64,000 nucleotides of DNA from [Muricauda] lutisoli (nom. illeg.) (GCF_017313105.1 NZ_JAFLND010000004.1:1-64000), one strand, 5' to 3'. Shown: positions 52,704-61,142, counted from the stretch's first letter. The notes: generated by a model not told the origin, from the letters alone. Numbers and translations: made by a program.

Positions 52704-53525
52704 ATGGGTCTGTTTAAGAAAAATCCTTTTGGTCATATTTTATTTTTAAAACGATGGCTGATTCGTATAGCTGGTATGATGACGCACCAACGGTATAAAG
52801 GATTTAATACTTTAGAGATCGAAGGTTCACAAATTATCCGTGATCTTCCCGAAAACAATGTACTTTTTGTTAGTAATCATCAAACGTACTTTGCCGATGT
52901 GGTTGCTATGTTCCATGTTTTTAATGCCAGTTTAAGCGGAAGAGAGGATAGTATTAAAAATTTGGGCTATCTGTGGAACCCTAAATTGAACATTTATTAT
53001 GTGGCGGCCAAGGAGACCATGAAGAAGAGCCTGTTGACAAAAATTTTGGCTTATGCCGGGTCCATTAGTATCGAAAGGACATGGAGGGCCGATGGTAAAA
53101 ATGTGAACCGACAAGTTAAATTCAGTGATATCTCCAATATTGGAAAGGCACTTGACGATGGTTGGGTGATAACGTTTCCACAGGGAACCACTACACCTTG
53201 GAAACCGTTACGAAAGGGTACGGCACACATCATAAAAAAGTATAAGCCAGTGGTGGTGCCTGTTGTTATTGATGGGTTCCGCCGTTCTTTTGATAAGAAG
53301 GGATTAAGGGTGAAAAAGAAAGGAATTCTTCAATCCATGCAAATAAAGGAGCCTTTGGAAATTGATTATGACAATGAATCCATTGAGGCCATATTGGAAA
53401 AATTGGAGTACGCCATCGAGCAACATCCATCTTTCTTAAAAGTAATTCCTCAAAAAGAACTTCTTGCCTACGAAGAGGAGAATCAAAAAAGGCGGTACAG
53501 TTACAAGGGCAAATTAGATAATTAA
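52704..53525 (+). CDS. PlsC-like lysophospholipid acyltransferase with atypical motifs
   Basis: 273 residues, soluble-looking with one amphipathic N-terminal segment. The PlsC fold is readable, but both key blocks differ from the standard form. Block I reads NHQTYFAD (His59, Asp65), with five rather than four residues between His and Asp. The EGTR-type block III reads PQGTTTPW, with Gln in place of the catalytic-site Glu. Block II is SIERTWRADGKN and block IV VVPVVIDGFRRSF. The expected reaction is acyl transfer to a lysophospholipid, but these changes make a different substrate or activity possible. Converges with the next gene by a 4-bp overlap. Confidence 0.75.
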   Translation: MGLFKKNPFGHILFLKRWLIRIAGMMTHQRYKGFNTLEIEGSQIIRDLPENNVLFVSNHQTYFADVVAMFHVFNASLSGREDSIKNLGYLWNPKLNIYYVAAKETMKKSLLTKILAYAGSISIERTWRADGKNVNRQVKFSDISNIGKALDDGWVITFPQGTTTPWKPLRKGTAHIIKKYKPVVVPVVIDGFRRSFDKKGLRVKKKGILQSMQIKEPLEIDYDNESIEAILEKLEYAIEQHPSFLKVIPQKELLAYEEENQKRRYSYKGKLDN

Positions 53526-54172
53526 ACTTCTAACCTTTTGAGCTCGTTGTAGTTTTTTCTAAGTCTTTTCAGAAGGATACCATAAAGAAGTTTGTAGAAC
53601 AGCCAGATCAAAAATAAGATCACTGCTGTGAAAACTATGGATATCCCGATCACCATGGCCCAAAAAGCCATACTGTTTCCATCTTGAGAAGCGGCTTCTA
53701 CAATTTTCTGACCTTCAGGGCCGTAGAGCAATACCCCGTACATGTTAATGATCAGGTAGGTGGTAAAGATGATGAGATTGAACCATACGTACTGTGTAAC
53801 GGTACGTTTTACCTTTAAAATGGTTTTCATCAAATTCCTGGAGGAATCTGTGAAGGATATTTTTTTGTAGTTGGTGTAAAACTTGTAAATAAAGTAAAGG
53901 ATAATGGCGTAATTGATGACATTGAGAACCATGATCACTTTGTGGATGTGCATGGCTTTAAGCTCCTCCATGGTTTCGGGACCACTAAAAATAATATTGA
54001 TACCTGCCCAGAAAACAAATTCTATAATACTTATATAAAAAATCCATTTTACTATGGACGATGACTTTTTCTTGGTCATCGGATAGATTTGCTCATAGGA
54101 CAGCTTGGGGAGGTCTGCTTCCCGCTTCTGCCAATCTTTTTTCAAGAGCTCCAGTTCATCCAACATAATCAA
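53522..54172 (-). CDS. Four-helix membrane protein paired with an ECF sigma factor
   Basis: 216 residues. A soluble N-terminus of about 40 residues (MLDELELLKKDWQKREADLP, with QKREADLPKLSYEQIYPM) is followed by four helices (IVKWIFYISIIEFVFWAGINII, HKVIMVLNVINYAIILYFIYKFY, VWFNLIIFTTYLIINMYGVLLY, MAFWAMVIGISIVFTAVILFLIWLFY). Its ATGA start overlaps the stop of the sigma-factor gene, so it is probably the membrane anti-sigma factor, although no anti-sigma domain is recognised. The 3' end overlaps the acyltransferase gene by 4 bp. Confidence 0.68.
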   Translation of the reverse strand: MIMLDELELLKKDWQKREADLPKLSYEQIYPMTKKKSSSIVKWIFYISIIEFVFWAGINIIFSGPETMEELKAMHIHKVIMVLNVINYAIILYFIYKFYTNYKKISFTDSSRNLMKTILKVKRTVTQYVWFNLIIFTTYLIINMYGVLLYGPEGQKIVEAASQDGNSMAFWAMVIGISIVFTAVILFLIWLFYKLLYGILLKRLRKNYNELKRLEV

Positions 54173-54663
54173 GGATTTAATATGGTTCTTAATTTAGTTT
54201 TTACCCTGCTCATCTTCACTCTCGCATTTACTTCGGAAATACCCAAAGTTTCGGCTATTTCGGAATAATCCTTGTCTTCCAGGTATAGAAAGACCAAGGC
54301 TTTATCAATATCACCAAGTTGTTTTATGGCATCGTACATTAATTTTAATTGTCGCTCCTCGGTATCATCATAATCTGTGGCCTTGATTTTATAGAGGACC
54401 GAATCAAAATCCTGGGTTTTCACCCTTTTCTTGGACTTTCTGTACAATGTTATGGCCGTGTTCAATGCAACACGGTACATCCAGGTACTAAACTTGGCAT
54501 CTCCCCGAAACTTTGGGTAAGCTTTCCACAACTGTATAGTGATCTCTTGGAACAAATCGTTATGGGAGTCCTTGTCATTGGTATATAGACTGCACACCTT
54601 ATGGACAATGTTTTGATTGTCCTCAAGTTCCGTCACAAAACGATGTTCCAGTTCTTTGTTCAC
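54169..54663 (-). CDS. ECF-type RNA polymerase sigma factor
   Basis: 164 residues. Region 2 includes DLFQEITIQLWKAYPKFRGDAKFSTWMYRVALNTAI, the -10 recognition helices. Region 4 includes LFLYLEDKDYSEIAETLGISEVNARVKMSRVKTKLRTIL, the helix-turn-helix for the -35 box. Start is ATG 54663. Forms a bicistron with the membrane protein that overlaps its stop by 4 bp, which probably holds it inactive. No -7 box was found upstream, so it may use its own promoter. Confidence 0.92.
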   Translation of the reverse strand: MNKELEHRFVTELEDNQNIVHKVCSLYTNDKDSHNDLFQEITIQLWKAYPKFRGDAKFSTWMYRVALNTAITLYRKSKKRVKTQDFDSVLYKIKATDYDDTEERQLKLMYDAIKQLGDIDKALVFLYLEDKDYSEIAETLGISEVNARVKMSRVKTKLRTILNP

Positions 54664-54734
54664 TAAGCGGTTGGTAATTTGCTTTATATATCAGTGTATA
54701 TAAAACAACTTTTGTTACAGTGTTAGGTAAAAAA

Positions 54735-56162
54735 CTAATTACGATAGTCCAAGGCAGGTGGTCTGTTGCCCAACATGGGAACATACTTGAAGTCTTTGCC
54801 TCTTCTTTCTTCCAATTCCTTTTTTGCTGCCTCCACCGTTTTGGGACTTTCAAAAATATCCATTGCGGTAAGTGCAAGGGTTTTGGCCGCGACCATCATT
54901 CCCTTAGAACCAATAGTCATTCCGCCGGCAGCTACGGCTTGCCAGCTGTGTGCGGGTGTTCCAGGAACCCAGGTTGCAGTTCCCAAACCAGCGGTTGGAA
55001 CCGTATAGCTCACATCGCCCACATCGGTAGATCCATAAGCTTGGGCAGTCTCTTTGTATGGTTGAATGGTTTCAGCAGTAGCGATATCCGGAGCGCCTTT
55101 GCCCAAGGTTTCGGATATTTTTTCGGCAAAAGCCTTTTCTTCATCATTGTAGGTAACACCTCCAACTTCAACCAAATTGTCGTACATGATTTTTTGAACG
55201 GTGAGGTTGGGCAGTAATTCGTGTGTTCCCCCTATCATTTCGTATTCCATGGTAGTTCCAGTACCCATGGCAGCACCTTCTGCTGCCTTTACCATGCGGT
55301 CGAACATATCTACAACTACGTCACGTGTATTATGTCGGGCATAGTAGTATACCTCTGCAAAGTCAGGTACCACATTGGGAGCTTTACCACCATTGGTGAT
55401 CACGTAGTGAATTCTCGCGTCTTCCGGGACATGTTCTCTCATCATATTTACCATAACGTTCATGGCCTCTACACCGTCAAGTGCGGAACGTCCTTTTTCC
55501 GGTGCTCCTGCGGCGTGGGCAGAAACTCCGTAAAATCGGAATTTAGCAGATTTGTTGGCGAGTGCAGCACCAGCGCTTGCAGCATTTGCGGAACCAGGGT
55601 GCCAGTGCAGTGCAACATCCACATCGTCAAAGACACCTTCACGAACCATATAGACTTTTCCTGAGCCACCTTCTTCTGCTGGACACCCATAAAAGCGAAT
55701 GGTTCCTTTAATGTTATTGGTTTCCATCCAGTTTTTTACAGAAATTGCCGCTGCGGTGGATGCGGTCCCGAACAAATGGTGGCCACAGGCATGACCGGCA
55801 GCTCCTCCGGCTGATTTTTTCTCTGGAACGGCTTCTTGAGACAGTCCTGGTAGGGCATCGTATTCCCCCAAAATGGCAATTACCGGGTAACCGGAACCGT
55901 ATTCTGCTTTAAATGCCGTTGGGATACCGGCAATGCCCTTGTCAATGCTGAAACCGGCATCCGACAGGGTTTCTTGCAATAGCGCAGAGCTTTGTTCTTC
56001 CAAATAGCCCATTTCGGCAAGACCCCAGATTTCGTGGGCAATTTCACTATATTTTTCAGATTTGGAATCTAAATCCTTGATGACATCATTTTTCTTTTTT
56101 TGGGCATGAATACCCATTGTGCACAAAAGAAAGAGTGCACCTAACAGGAGAATTTTTTTCAT
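54735..56162 (-). CDS. Exported M20 amidohydrolase, AbgB-like
   Basis: 475 residues with a signal peptide (ILLLGALFLLCTMGIHAQ). The M20 zinc site is visible: GEYDALPGL, GHACGHHLFGTAS (His ligands), CPAEEGGSGKVYM (Glu-Glu), and HWHPGSANAAS. The dimerisation domain begins AKFRFYGVSAHAAGAPEKGRSALDG. The C-terminal STDVGDVSYTVPT and PAHSWQ match AbgB and other carboxylate-side amidohydrolases. Substrates of the group include p-aminobenzoyl-glutamate and N-acyl amino acids. Export suggests use of external peptides or amides. Monocistronic. Confidence 0.88.
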   Translation of the reverse strand: MKKILLLGALFLLCTMGIHAQKKKNDVIKDLDSKSEKYSEIAHEIWGLAEMGYLEEQSSALLQETLSDAGFSIDKGIAGIPTAFKAEYGSGYPVIAILGEYDALPGLSQEAVPEKKSAGGAAGHACGHHLFGTASTAAAISVKNWMETNNIKGTIRFYGCPAEEGGSGKVYMVREGVFDDVDVALHWHPGSANAASAGAALANKSAKFRFYGVSAHAAGAPEKGRSALDGVEAMNVMVNMMREHVPEDARIHYVITNGGKAPNVVPDFAEVYYYARHNTRDVVVDMFDRMVKAAEGAAMGTGTTMEYEMIGGTHELLPNLTVQKIMYDNLVEVGGVTYNDEEKAFAEKISETLGKGAPDIATAETIQPYKETAQAYGSTDVGDVSYTVPTAGLGTATWVPGTPAHSWQAVAAGGMTIGSKGMMVAAKTLALTAMDIFESPKTVEAAKKELEERRGKDFKYVPMLGNRPPALDYRN

Positions 56163-56241
56163 TGGTTGAAGTTTTTTTGAGTTAGGCGCTAAAGATACAA
56201 AAAAACCAACCCTGTAATGACCCGTACTACACGGGATTACT

Positions 56242-56249
56242 TAAATTTG
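56242..56249 (+). promoter_or_regulatory. -7 box of the NDH-2 gene, 5 nt from the ATG
   Basis: TAAATTTG, a full TAnnTTTG match, separated from the ATG at 56255 by TTGAT. A second in-frame ATG at 56264 would leave a 14-nt gap. Confidence 0.45.
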
Positions 56250-56254
56250 TTGAT

Positions 56255-57571
56255 ATGTCTAAAATGAATATTCCCCAGTCCAGTTATCCAAGGGTCGTTA
56301 TCGTGGGCGGCGGTTTCGGAGGTATTGCGTTAGCTAAGAAATTAGGTAAAAAGGAAGCTCAAGTAGTTTTGTTGGATAAGCACAACTACCACAACTTTCA
56401 GCCATTGCTTTATCAAGTATCCACAGGGGGACTCGAACCCGATTCCATAGCGTATCCTATTAGAAAAGTACTGCAGGGGTACCCCAATTTCTTTTTTAGA
56501 CTTGCACAAGTACAGGAAGTCAAGATTGATACCAAAAGAATCAAAACCAATATAGGTGAGATTTTTTACGATTACCTAGTGATTGCCGCAGGTTCCGAGA
56601 CCAATTTTTTTGGCAACAAAGGCATTGCCACCAAAGGAATGGCCATGAAAACCATTCCGCAATCCTTGAATTTACGAAGCTTGATCTTGGAAAACTTTGA
56701 ACAAGCACTTTTAACGGACGATCTACACGAGCGCGATGCCTTAATGAATTTTGTGATCGTAGGCGGTGGACCAACAGGGGTTGAGCTTGCAGGAGCATTG
56801 GCGGAGATGAAAAAAGGAATACTTCCCAAGGATTATCCCGATCTGGATACGCGAAGGGCACAGATAAATTTGGTGCAGAGTTCGGATAGGCTTTTACCGG
56901 CAATGAGCGAAAAGGCATCGGAGAAAGCAGAAAGTTTCTTGGAGGAACTCGGTGTGAATGTTTGGAAAAACATCCGAGTAACGGATTATGATGGCAAAAA
57001 GGTGTCGACCAATACCAATACCATGTTCCAAGCAGAGACCTTGGTATGGGCCGCAGGGGTAAAAGCGGTAGAAATTGAGGGATTGGACTCGGAGGAGTTT
57101 CTTTGTAGAGGAAAAAGGTTAAGAGTAAATGAGTTTCATCAGGTAGCCGGACTGGAAGATGTTTTTGCCATAGGTGATGTGGCCCAAATGGAAACTGAGG
57201 AGTTCCCACACGGTCATCCTATGATGGCACAGCCGGCCATTCAACAAGGCAGAAATTTAGGGAATAACCTGGTGCGCTTGATGGAAGGAAAACCCATGAA
57301 GCCTTTTGTTTATAAAGATAAGGGCAGTATGGCCACGGTGGGAAGGAACAAAGCCGTGGTGGACTTGCCAAAGTTTAAGTTCCAAGGGGTGTTTGCGTGG
57401 TTTGTGTGGATGTTTGTGCATTTGTATTTCCTTATTGGTTTTAGGGACAGGGTCGTAGTATTCATCAATTGGGTGTATAACTACATTAGATTTGATCGTG
57501 AGGCCCGTTTAATCATTCGTCCGTTCAAAAAACAAAATAGGGTAGAGCGAGACACTTTGATGCAGGATTGA
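56255..57571 (+). CDS. Type II NADH:quinone oxidoreductase
   Basis: 438 residues. The FAD site is VVIVGGGFGGIALAKKL (14-30), the NADH site FVIVGGGPTGVELAGALAEMK, and the quinone/FAD-linked motif is LVWAAGVKAVEI with VFAIGDVA. NYHNFQPLLYQVSTGGLEPDSIAYPIRKVL is the typical NDH-2 N-terminal region. The C-terminus has an amphipathic, partly hydrophobic helix pair (FAWFVWMFVHLYFLIGFRDRV) for membrane binding. Transfers electrons from NADH to menaquinone without pumping protons. Single gene; a -7 box lies immediately upstream. ATG 56264 is an alternative start. Confidence 0.93.
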   Translation: MSKMNIPQSSYPRVVIVGGGFGGIALAKKLGKKEAQVVLLDKHNYHNFQPLLYQVSTGGLEPDSIAYPIRKVLQGYPNFFFRLAQVQEVKIDTKRIKTNIGEIFYDYLVIAAGSETNFFGNKGIATKGMAMKTIPQSLNLRSLILENFEQALLTDDLHERDALMNFVIVGGGPTGVELAGALAEMKKGILPKDYPDLDTRRAQINLVQSSDRLLPAMSEKASEKAESFLEELGVNVWKNIRVTDYDGKKVSTNTNTMFQAETLVWAAGVKAVEIEGLDSEEFLCRGKRLRVNEFHQVAGLEDVFAIGDVAQMETEEFPHGHPMMAQPAIQQGRNLGNNLVRLMEGKPMKPFVYKDKGSMATVGRNKAVVDLPKFKFQGVFAWFVWMFVHLYFLIGFRDRVVVFINWVYNYIRFDREARLIIRPFKKQNRVERDTLMQD

Positions 57572-57666
57572 ATGAACTTACTGTGATTCGAATCGCAAGG
57601 TTAAAGTTTACCTAACATTTATGGTGGATTGATATCACTTTGATAAATTGTAGTAAAACACTTACC

Positions 57667-58182
57667 ATGTTCAAGCCAACTTTTTTACTCACACTATATA
57701 GTCTATTGTTTTCTGGTCTAATACTGCGGGCTCAGAACCAACCTGGTAATTCCAATCCAATGGAGTCACCTGTTTACATAGAAGGATTTAATTATCCCAA
57801 ATTTGATAAATTATCCCATTATGGTTGGTTCAATGTTGGTTATGAAGTATTTGAGGGAACAGAGCTGCAAGTCATAGGGGAACACTATCGAAGATATGAC
57901 GCGGATAGATTTAGTTTGGGCGCGCAGTTTAGACAAAAAATTTCGGAGAAGCTATACATAATTGGTGGATATCAAAAAGAATGGGACCTCTACAACAAGG
58001 GACGGGGATATCCAAATCGAATCCCACGTCAAGAAATCTTTTTTGGCACGGATTACCAAGTTCGGGAGAATATGTTTATGGAAGTAAAAATGGTGCATCC
58101 TATTAAAGAATCAGATTTTTACAGCATAGGGCTTGAGGGTGTGGGAACTCGACTCGAAATGGGAACCCGGGTAAAATTTTGA
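57667..58182 (+). CDS. Exported beta-rich protein, function unknown
   Basis: 171 residues from ATG 57667, which opens a signal peptide (PTFLLTLYSLLFSGLILRAQ); the earlier in-frame TTG would extend it without a leader. The mature part has strands with tyrosine and glycine (YGWFNVGYEVF, LSLGAQFRQKISEKLYIIGGYQKEWDLY, RQEIFFGTDYQVRENMFMEVKMVHP) and ends LEMGTRVKF, a terminal phenylalanine typical of outer-membrane barrels. No family recognised. It ends 6 bp from the convergent xerD gene. Confidence 0.6.
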   Translation: MFKPTFLLTLYSLLFSGLILRAQNQPGNSNPMESPVYIEGFNYPKFDKLSHYGWFNVGYEVFEGTELQVIGEHYRRYDADRFSLGAQFRQKISEKLYIIGGYQKEWDLYNKGRGYPNRIPRQEIFFGTDYQVRENMFMEVKMVHPIKESDFYSIGLEGVGTRLEMGTRVKF

Positions 58183-58188
58183 GCGTTT

Positions 58189-59085
58189 TCACTTTCTAGG
58201 ATGAAATTCTTGAAGCACCTGGGTTAAATGCTTCCGGTTTACGTGCATGTACACCTCGGTAGTGGTAATACTTTCGTGGCCCAGCATTTGTTGTATGGCC
58301 CTAAGGTCGGCACCATTCTCCAGAAGATGGGTGGCAAAAGAATGCCGAAAGGTGTGCGGACTTATATTTTTATCCAGCCCAATTGCTTCGGCCAAACGTT
58401 TAACAATGGTAAAAATCATGGCACGTGTCAATTGTTTGCCCCTGCGATTTAGAAAAACAAAATCCTCATGCTCCTTTTTAATGGGCAAGTGTACACGAAC
58501 CTCTTTCCAATAAATATTGATGTATTTCTGGTTGATGTTGCTGATGGGAACAAAGCGCTGTTTGTTTCCTTTACCGGTCACTTTTATAAAATCTTCATCA
58601 AAATATAGGTCCGATAGTTTTAGATTAATGAGTTCGGACACCCGAAGGCCACAACCGTACAAGGTTTCCAAAATCGCTCTGTTACGTTCACCTTCGGGTT
58701 TGGATAGGTCAATCGCAGCGATTAATTGGTTAATTTCTTTCTCAGAAAGTGTGTCTGGGAGCTTTCTTCCAATTTTTGGGGTTTCTATCAGGTCCATGGG
58801 ATTGTTCTCCCTATAATCCTCAAACACCAAATAATTAAAAAATCCTTTCAAACCGGAAATAATACGCGCCTGTGTCCTTGGGTTAACGATTTTGGCTACG
58901 TCATATATGAACTGTTGAACCGTTTCCCGATCAATTTCAATGGGCTTTTCTTCAAGGGATTGTTCTTCGAGATAACTCACAAGTTTTTGAATATCCATGG
59001 AATAGTTTAAAATAGAATTTTGGGAAAGCCCACGCTCTATTTTCAAATAATCCTGATAATCTTTTATTGCCTGCTGCCAGTTCAT
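58189..59085 (-). CDS. xerD: Site-specific tyrosine recombinase XerD
   Basis: 298 residues, full length. The SAM-like N-terminal domain (about 1-95) has GLSQNSILNYSMDIQKLVSYL. The catalytic residues are Arg148 (CGLRVSEL), His244 and Arg247 (HTFRHS), His270 (LGHESI) and Tyr279 (VYMH), giving a complete R-H-R-H-Y set. Works with XerC at dif to resolve chromosome dimers. Not an integrase of a mobile element, since no att repeats or mobile genes lie beside it. A TATATTTG box ends 5 nt before the start. In flavobacteria aroQ is usually divergent beside it; here two barrel genes lie between. Confidence 0.95.
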   Translation of the reverse strand: MNWQQAIKDYQDYLKIERGLSQNSILNYSMDIQKLVSYLEEQSLEEKPIEIDRETVQQFIYDVAKIVNPRTQARIISGLKGFFNYLVFEDYRENNPMDLIETPKIGRKLPDTLSEKEINQLIAAIDLSKPEGERNRAILETLYGCGLRVSELINLKLSDLYFDEDFIKVTGKGNKQRFVPISNINQKYINIYWKEVRVHLPIKKEHEDFVFLNRRGKQLTRAMIFTIVKRLAEAIGLDKNISPHTFRHSFATHLLENGADLRAIQQMLGHESITTTEVYMHVNRKHLTQVLQEFHPRK

Positions 59086-59090
59086 ACGTT

Positions 59091-59098
59091 CAAATATA
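59091..59098 (-). promoter_or_regulatory. -7 box of xerD, 5 nt from the ATG
   Basis: TATATTTG on the minus strand, a full TAnnTTTG match, separated from the ATG at 59085 by AACGT. The remaining 59099-59314 stretch holds nothing I recognise. Confidence 0.5.
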
Positions 59099-59314
59099 GT
59101 GAGATAACATTTTCAAAATTCACCATAAGTGTGCATTGGTCAACTCAGAAAGCACTTTTGTCAAACAAGATGGTATGGGAATTAATGGTTTGTATAATTT
59201 TCCGGAACCATAGTTGTCTTTAAATGAGATGGATTCGTGCCTTTGGTCGGAAATTCAAGACTTTGAGTACTTTTTTTACGATGATGTCGTTCTGATGTTA
59301 GTAAAATTTTAACA

Positions 59315-59839
59315 ATGAAAAAAAAGACATTTGTGTTGGTGATCATAGCGTTGGTTGCCCATAGTTTTTCGTCAATGGCTCAACGAGTGGACCGAACGAA
59401 TTTTAAAGCAGGAATTCACGCTGGTGTACCATTTGGTGATATTTCAGATTTTTCAAATTTTGAACTAGGCCTTGATTTAGGATATCATTGGGGGGTTTCG
59501 GAACTCATAGATGCAGGTATCTCTACTGGATTTATGAATGCCTTCATAAATAACGATACACTGGATTTTGGCCCTTTGGAAGTGCAAGGCGACTTTCCCA
59601 ACATCCAATATGTTCCTGTAGCTGGAGCATTCCGACTTTATCCGACCTACGATTTTAAATTGGGAGCGGATATAGGTTACGCTGTTGGAATAAATGATGG
59701 AAATTCTGGAGGTTTTTATGTCAGACCTATGGTCGGGGCCAACATAAGTAGTACAACGGAAATAAATATTTCGTATGTAAAAGTAAGTGATGATTATGAT
59801 TTCTCAATGGCAGCTTTGGGAATCTTATTTTTGTTTTAA
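59315..59839 (+). CDS. Small outer-membrane beta-barrel protein
   Basis: 174 residues with a signal peptide (FVLVIIALVAHSFSSMAQ). The mature protein has FKAGIHAGVPFGDISDFSNFELGLDLGYHWGVSELIDAGISTGFM, alternating strands of an eight-stranded OmpA/OmpW-like barrel, and ends in AALGILFLF with a terminal aromatic. PTYDFKLGADIGYAVGIN and VRPMVGANIS are further strands. Function unknown. Next to another small barrel gene (80 bp downstream) on the same strand. Confidence 0.68.
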   Translation: MKKKTFVLVIIALVAHSFSSMAQRVDRTNFKAGIHAGVPFGDISDFSNFELGLDLGYHWGVSELIDAGISTGFMNAFINNDTLDFGPLEVQGDFPNIQYVPVAGAFRLYPTYDFKLGADIGYAVGINDGNSGGFYVRPMVGANISSTTEINISYVKVSDDYDFSMAALGILFLF

Positions 59840-59918
59840 AAAAGAAGAAGTAACTGTTTTTAACCCCAAATCTTACAGTTAAAACCATGAATATTAACCA
59901 TTAATTACACTTTGAAAA

Positions 59919-60383
59919 ATGAAAAAATTACTTTCAGTTTTTGCGTTTATCATGCTGGGCAATTTGGCTGTAAAGGCACAAACCAATTATAGGGCTGCCC
60001 TGGGGTTGGGCATTGACCTTTACGACGAGGCTACTTTTGTTGGTGCTACGGGAAAATATTTCTTTTCCGATAACCATGTAGGCCAGGCGGACCTGGGATT
60101 TGAGGACAATGCAACTATGGTCACATTCCTTTATTCCTATCATAAGGAATTTGTGGGGGCAAGAGGTTTGCGCTGGTATGCGGGGGTAGGACCAAGTATT
60201 ATTTTTGTTAGAAATACAGACAATGTTTTTGCCCTACGTCCACATATGGGACTCGACTTTAAGATAGACGGAGTTCCAATGGTGCTTAATTTTGATTGGA
60301 GACCTTCTGTGGTTCTCAGTGATGTTGGGGACAACCAAGTTGCCGCTTTTGGCTTTGGACTACAGTTCGCTATCAATAATTGA
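59919..60383 (+). CDS. Small exported barrel-like protein
   Basis: 154 residues with a signal peptide (LLSVFAFIMLGNLAVKAQ). Alternating strands are visible: YRAALGLGIDLYDEATFVGATGKYFFS, NHVGQADLGFEDNATMVTFLYSYHKEF, RWYAGVGPSIIFVRN, LRPHMGLDFKIDGVPMVLNFDWRPSVV and VAAFGFGLQFAINN. Probably an eight-stranded outer-membrane protein. Possibly a tandem relative of the preceding gene by design, although sequence identity is low. Ends at a hairpin. Confidence 0.65.
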   Translation: MKKLLSVFAFIMLGNLAVKAQTNYRAALGLGIDLYDEATFVGATGKYFFSDNHVGQADLGFEDNATMVTFLYSYHKEFVGARGLRWYAGVGPSIIFVRNTDNVFALRPHMGLDFKIDGVPMVLNFDWRPSVVLSDVGDNQVAAFGFGLQFAINN

Positions 60384-60403
60384 TATGTATAAAATATGAA
60401 ATG

Positions 60404-60433
60404 AGGGCGGGTTTTCCCGTCCTTTTCTTTTTA
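60404..60433 (+). terminator. Terminator of the small barrel gene
   Basis: AGGGCGGG (60404-60411) pairs with CCCGTCCT (60416-60423), with one G-T pair and a TTTT loop, followed by TTTCTTTTTA. The aroQ -7 box begins 4 nt after it. Confidence 0.7.
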
Positions 60434-60436
60434 TTG

Positions 60437-60444
60437 TATTTTTG
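60437..60444 (+). promoter_or_regulatory. -7 box of aroQ, 5 nt from the ATG
   Basis: TATTTTTG, a full TAnnTTTG match, separated from the ATG at 60450 by ATTGC. Confidence 0.5.
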
Positions 60445-60449
60445 ATTGC

Positions 60450-60866
60450 ATGAAACTAATCATCATTAACGGACCCAATTTGAACCTTTTGGGAAAGCGT
60501 GAGCCCGAAGTATACGGGAGCACTACTTTTGAAGACTATTTTGAACAACTCCGAAAAAAGTTTCCCGACACGGAGCTGGAATATTATCAATCCAATATCG
60601 AGGGTGAACTTATTGGAAAAATACAAGAAGTAGGTTTTGATTATGATGGCATCATTTTAAATGCAGCCGCCTATACCCATACTTCTGTTGGTATTGGTGA
60701 TGCCGTAAAAGCTGTGGAAACCCCGGTTGTTGAAGTGCATATTTCCAATACGCACCAAAGAGAGGATTACCGACATGTTTCTTATATTTCCCCTGCAGCC
60801 AAAGGAGTTATCCTAGGGTTTGGCCTCCAAAGCTATGATTTGGCCATACAGAGTTTTTTAGTCTAA
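60450..60866 (+). CDS. aroQ: Type II 3-dehydroquinate dehydratase
   Basis: 138 residues. IINGPNLNLLGKREPEVYGS contains the catalytic Tyr22 and the preceding Arg on the flexible lid loop. The substrate-binding LNAAAYTHTSVGIGDAV, VEVHISNTHQREDYRH (active His and Arg), and the Gly-rich GVILGFGLQSYDLA complete the family. Dodecameric cytoplasmic enzyme of the shikimate pathway, third step. Converges with the DUF3817 gene by a 9-bp overlap. Confidence 0.95.
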   Translation: MKLIIINGPNLNLLGKREPEVYGSTTFEDYFEQLRKKFPDTELEYYQSNIEGELIGKIQEVGFDYDGIILNAAAYTHTSVGIGDAVKAVETPVVEVHISNTHQREDYRHVSYISPAAKGVILGFGLQSYDLAIQSFLV

Positions 60867-61139
60867 ATTCCTCAAGTATTTTTTATCGGCGTAGAACGTT
60901 CCAAAGGGAAGAAGGGATGCTATAAAAAGAATTATAAATCTTTTGAGTTTCCATTTTCTTTCCCAACAAAAAATTACGGCCACCACTACATACAGAATAA
61001 ACAATATTCCATGTGCCATACCAACGGTCTGGTTAGGTTCGGGAATATCTGCCCAATGCTTTAATGGCATGGTCATCCCAAAAAGGAGTAGATAGGAAAT
61101 ACCTTCTAAAATAGCAGTGGCCCTAAAAAGTTTCAACAT
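60858..61139 (-). CDS. DUF3817 integral membrane protein
   Basis: 93 residues, nearly all hydrophobic with three helices: ATAILEGISYLLLFGMTMPLKHW, MAHGILFILYVVVAVIFCWE and IILFIASLLPFGTFYADKKY. The pattern 'EG.SY..LL....P.K' and 'G..H..LF..Y' is DUF3817. Function unknown. It begins 3 bp after the lpdA stop, so it is probably transcribed with it. Confidence 0.85.
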   Translation of the reverse strand: MLKLFRATAILEGISYLLLFGMTMPLKHWADIPEPNQTVGMAHGILFILYVVVAVIFCWERKWKLKRFIILFIASLLPFGTFYADKKYLRNLD

Positions 61140-61142
61140 ACC

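Noticed and set aside
55221..55664. A 147-codon cysteine- and histidine-rich frame opposite the M20 gene.
   Set aside because: The cysteines and histidines are the complement of the Gly/Ala/Thr codons of the M20 gene; no upstream signals.
56541..57209. A 222-codon open frame opposite the NDH-2 gene.
   Set aside because: Its translation is leucine-, proline- and serine-rich with no domain, and the opposite strand is a complete, well-conserved NDH-2 gene; it is a codon-bias shadow.
58189..59085. Tyrosine recombinase as evidence of an integrated element.
   Set aside because: Sequence is that of XerD, and no att repeats, tRNA site or phage genes lie nearby.
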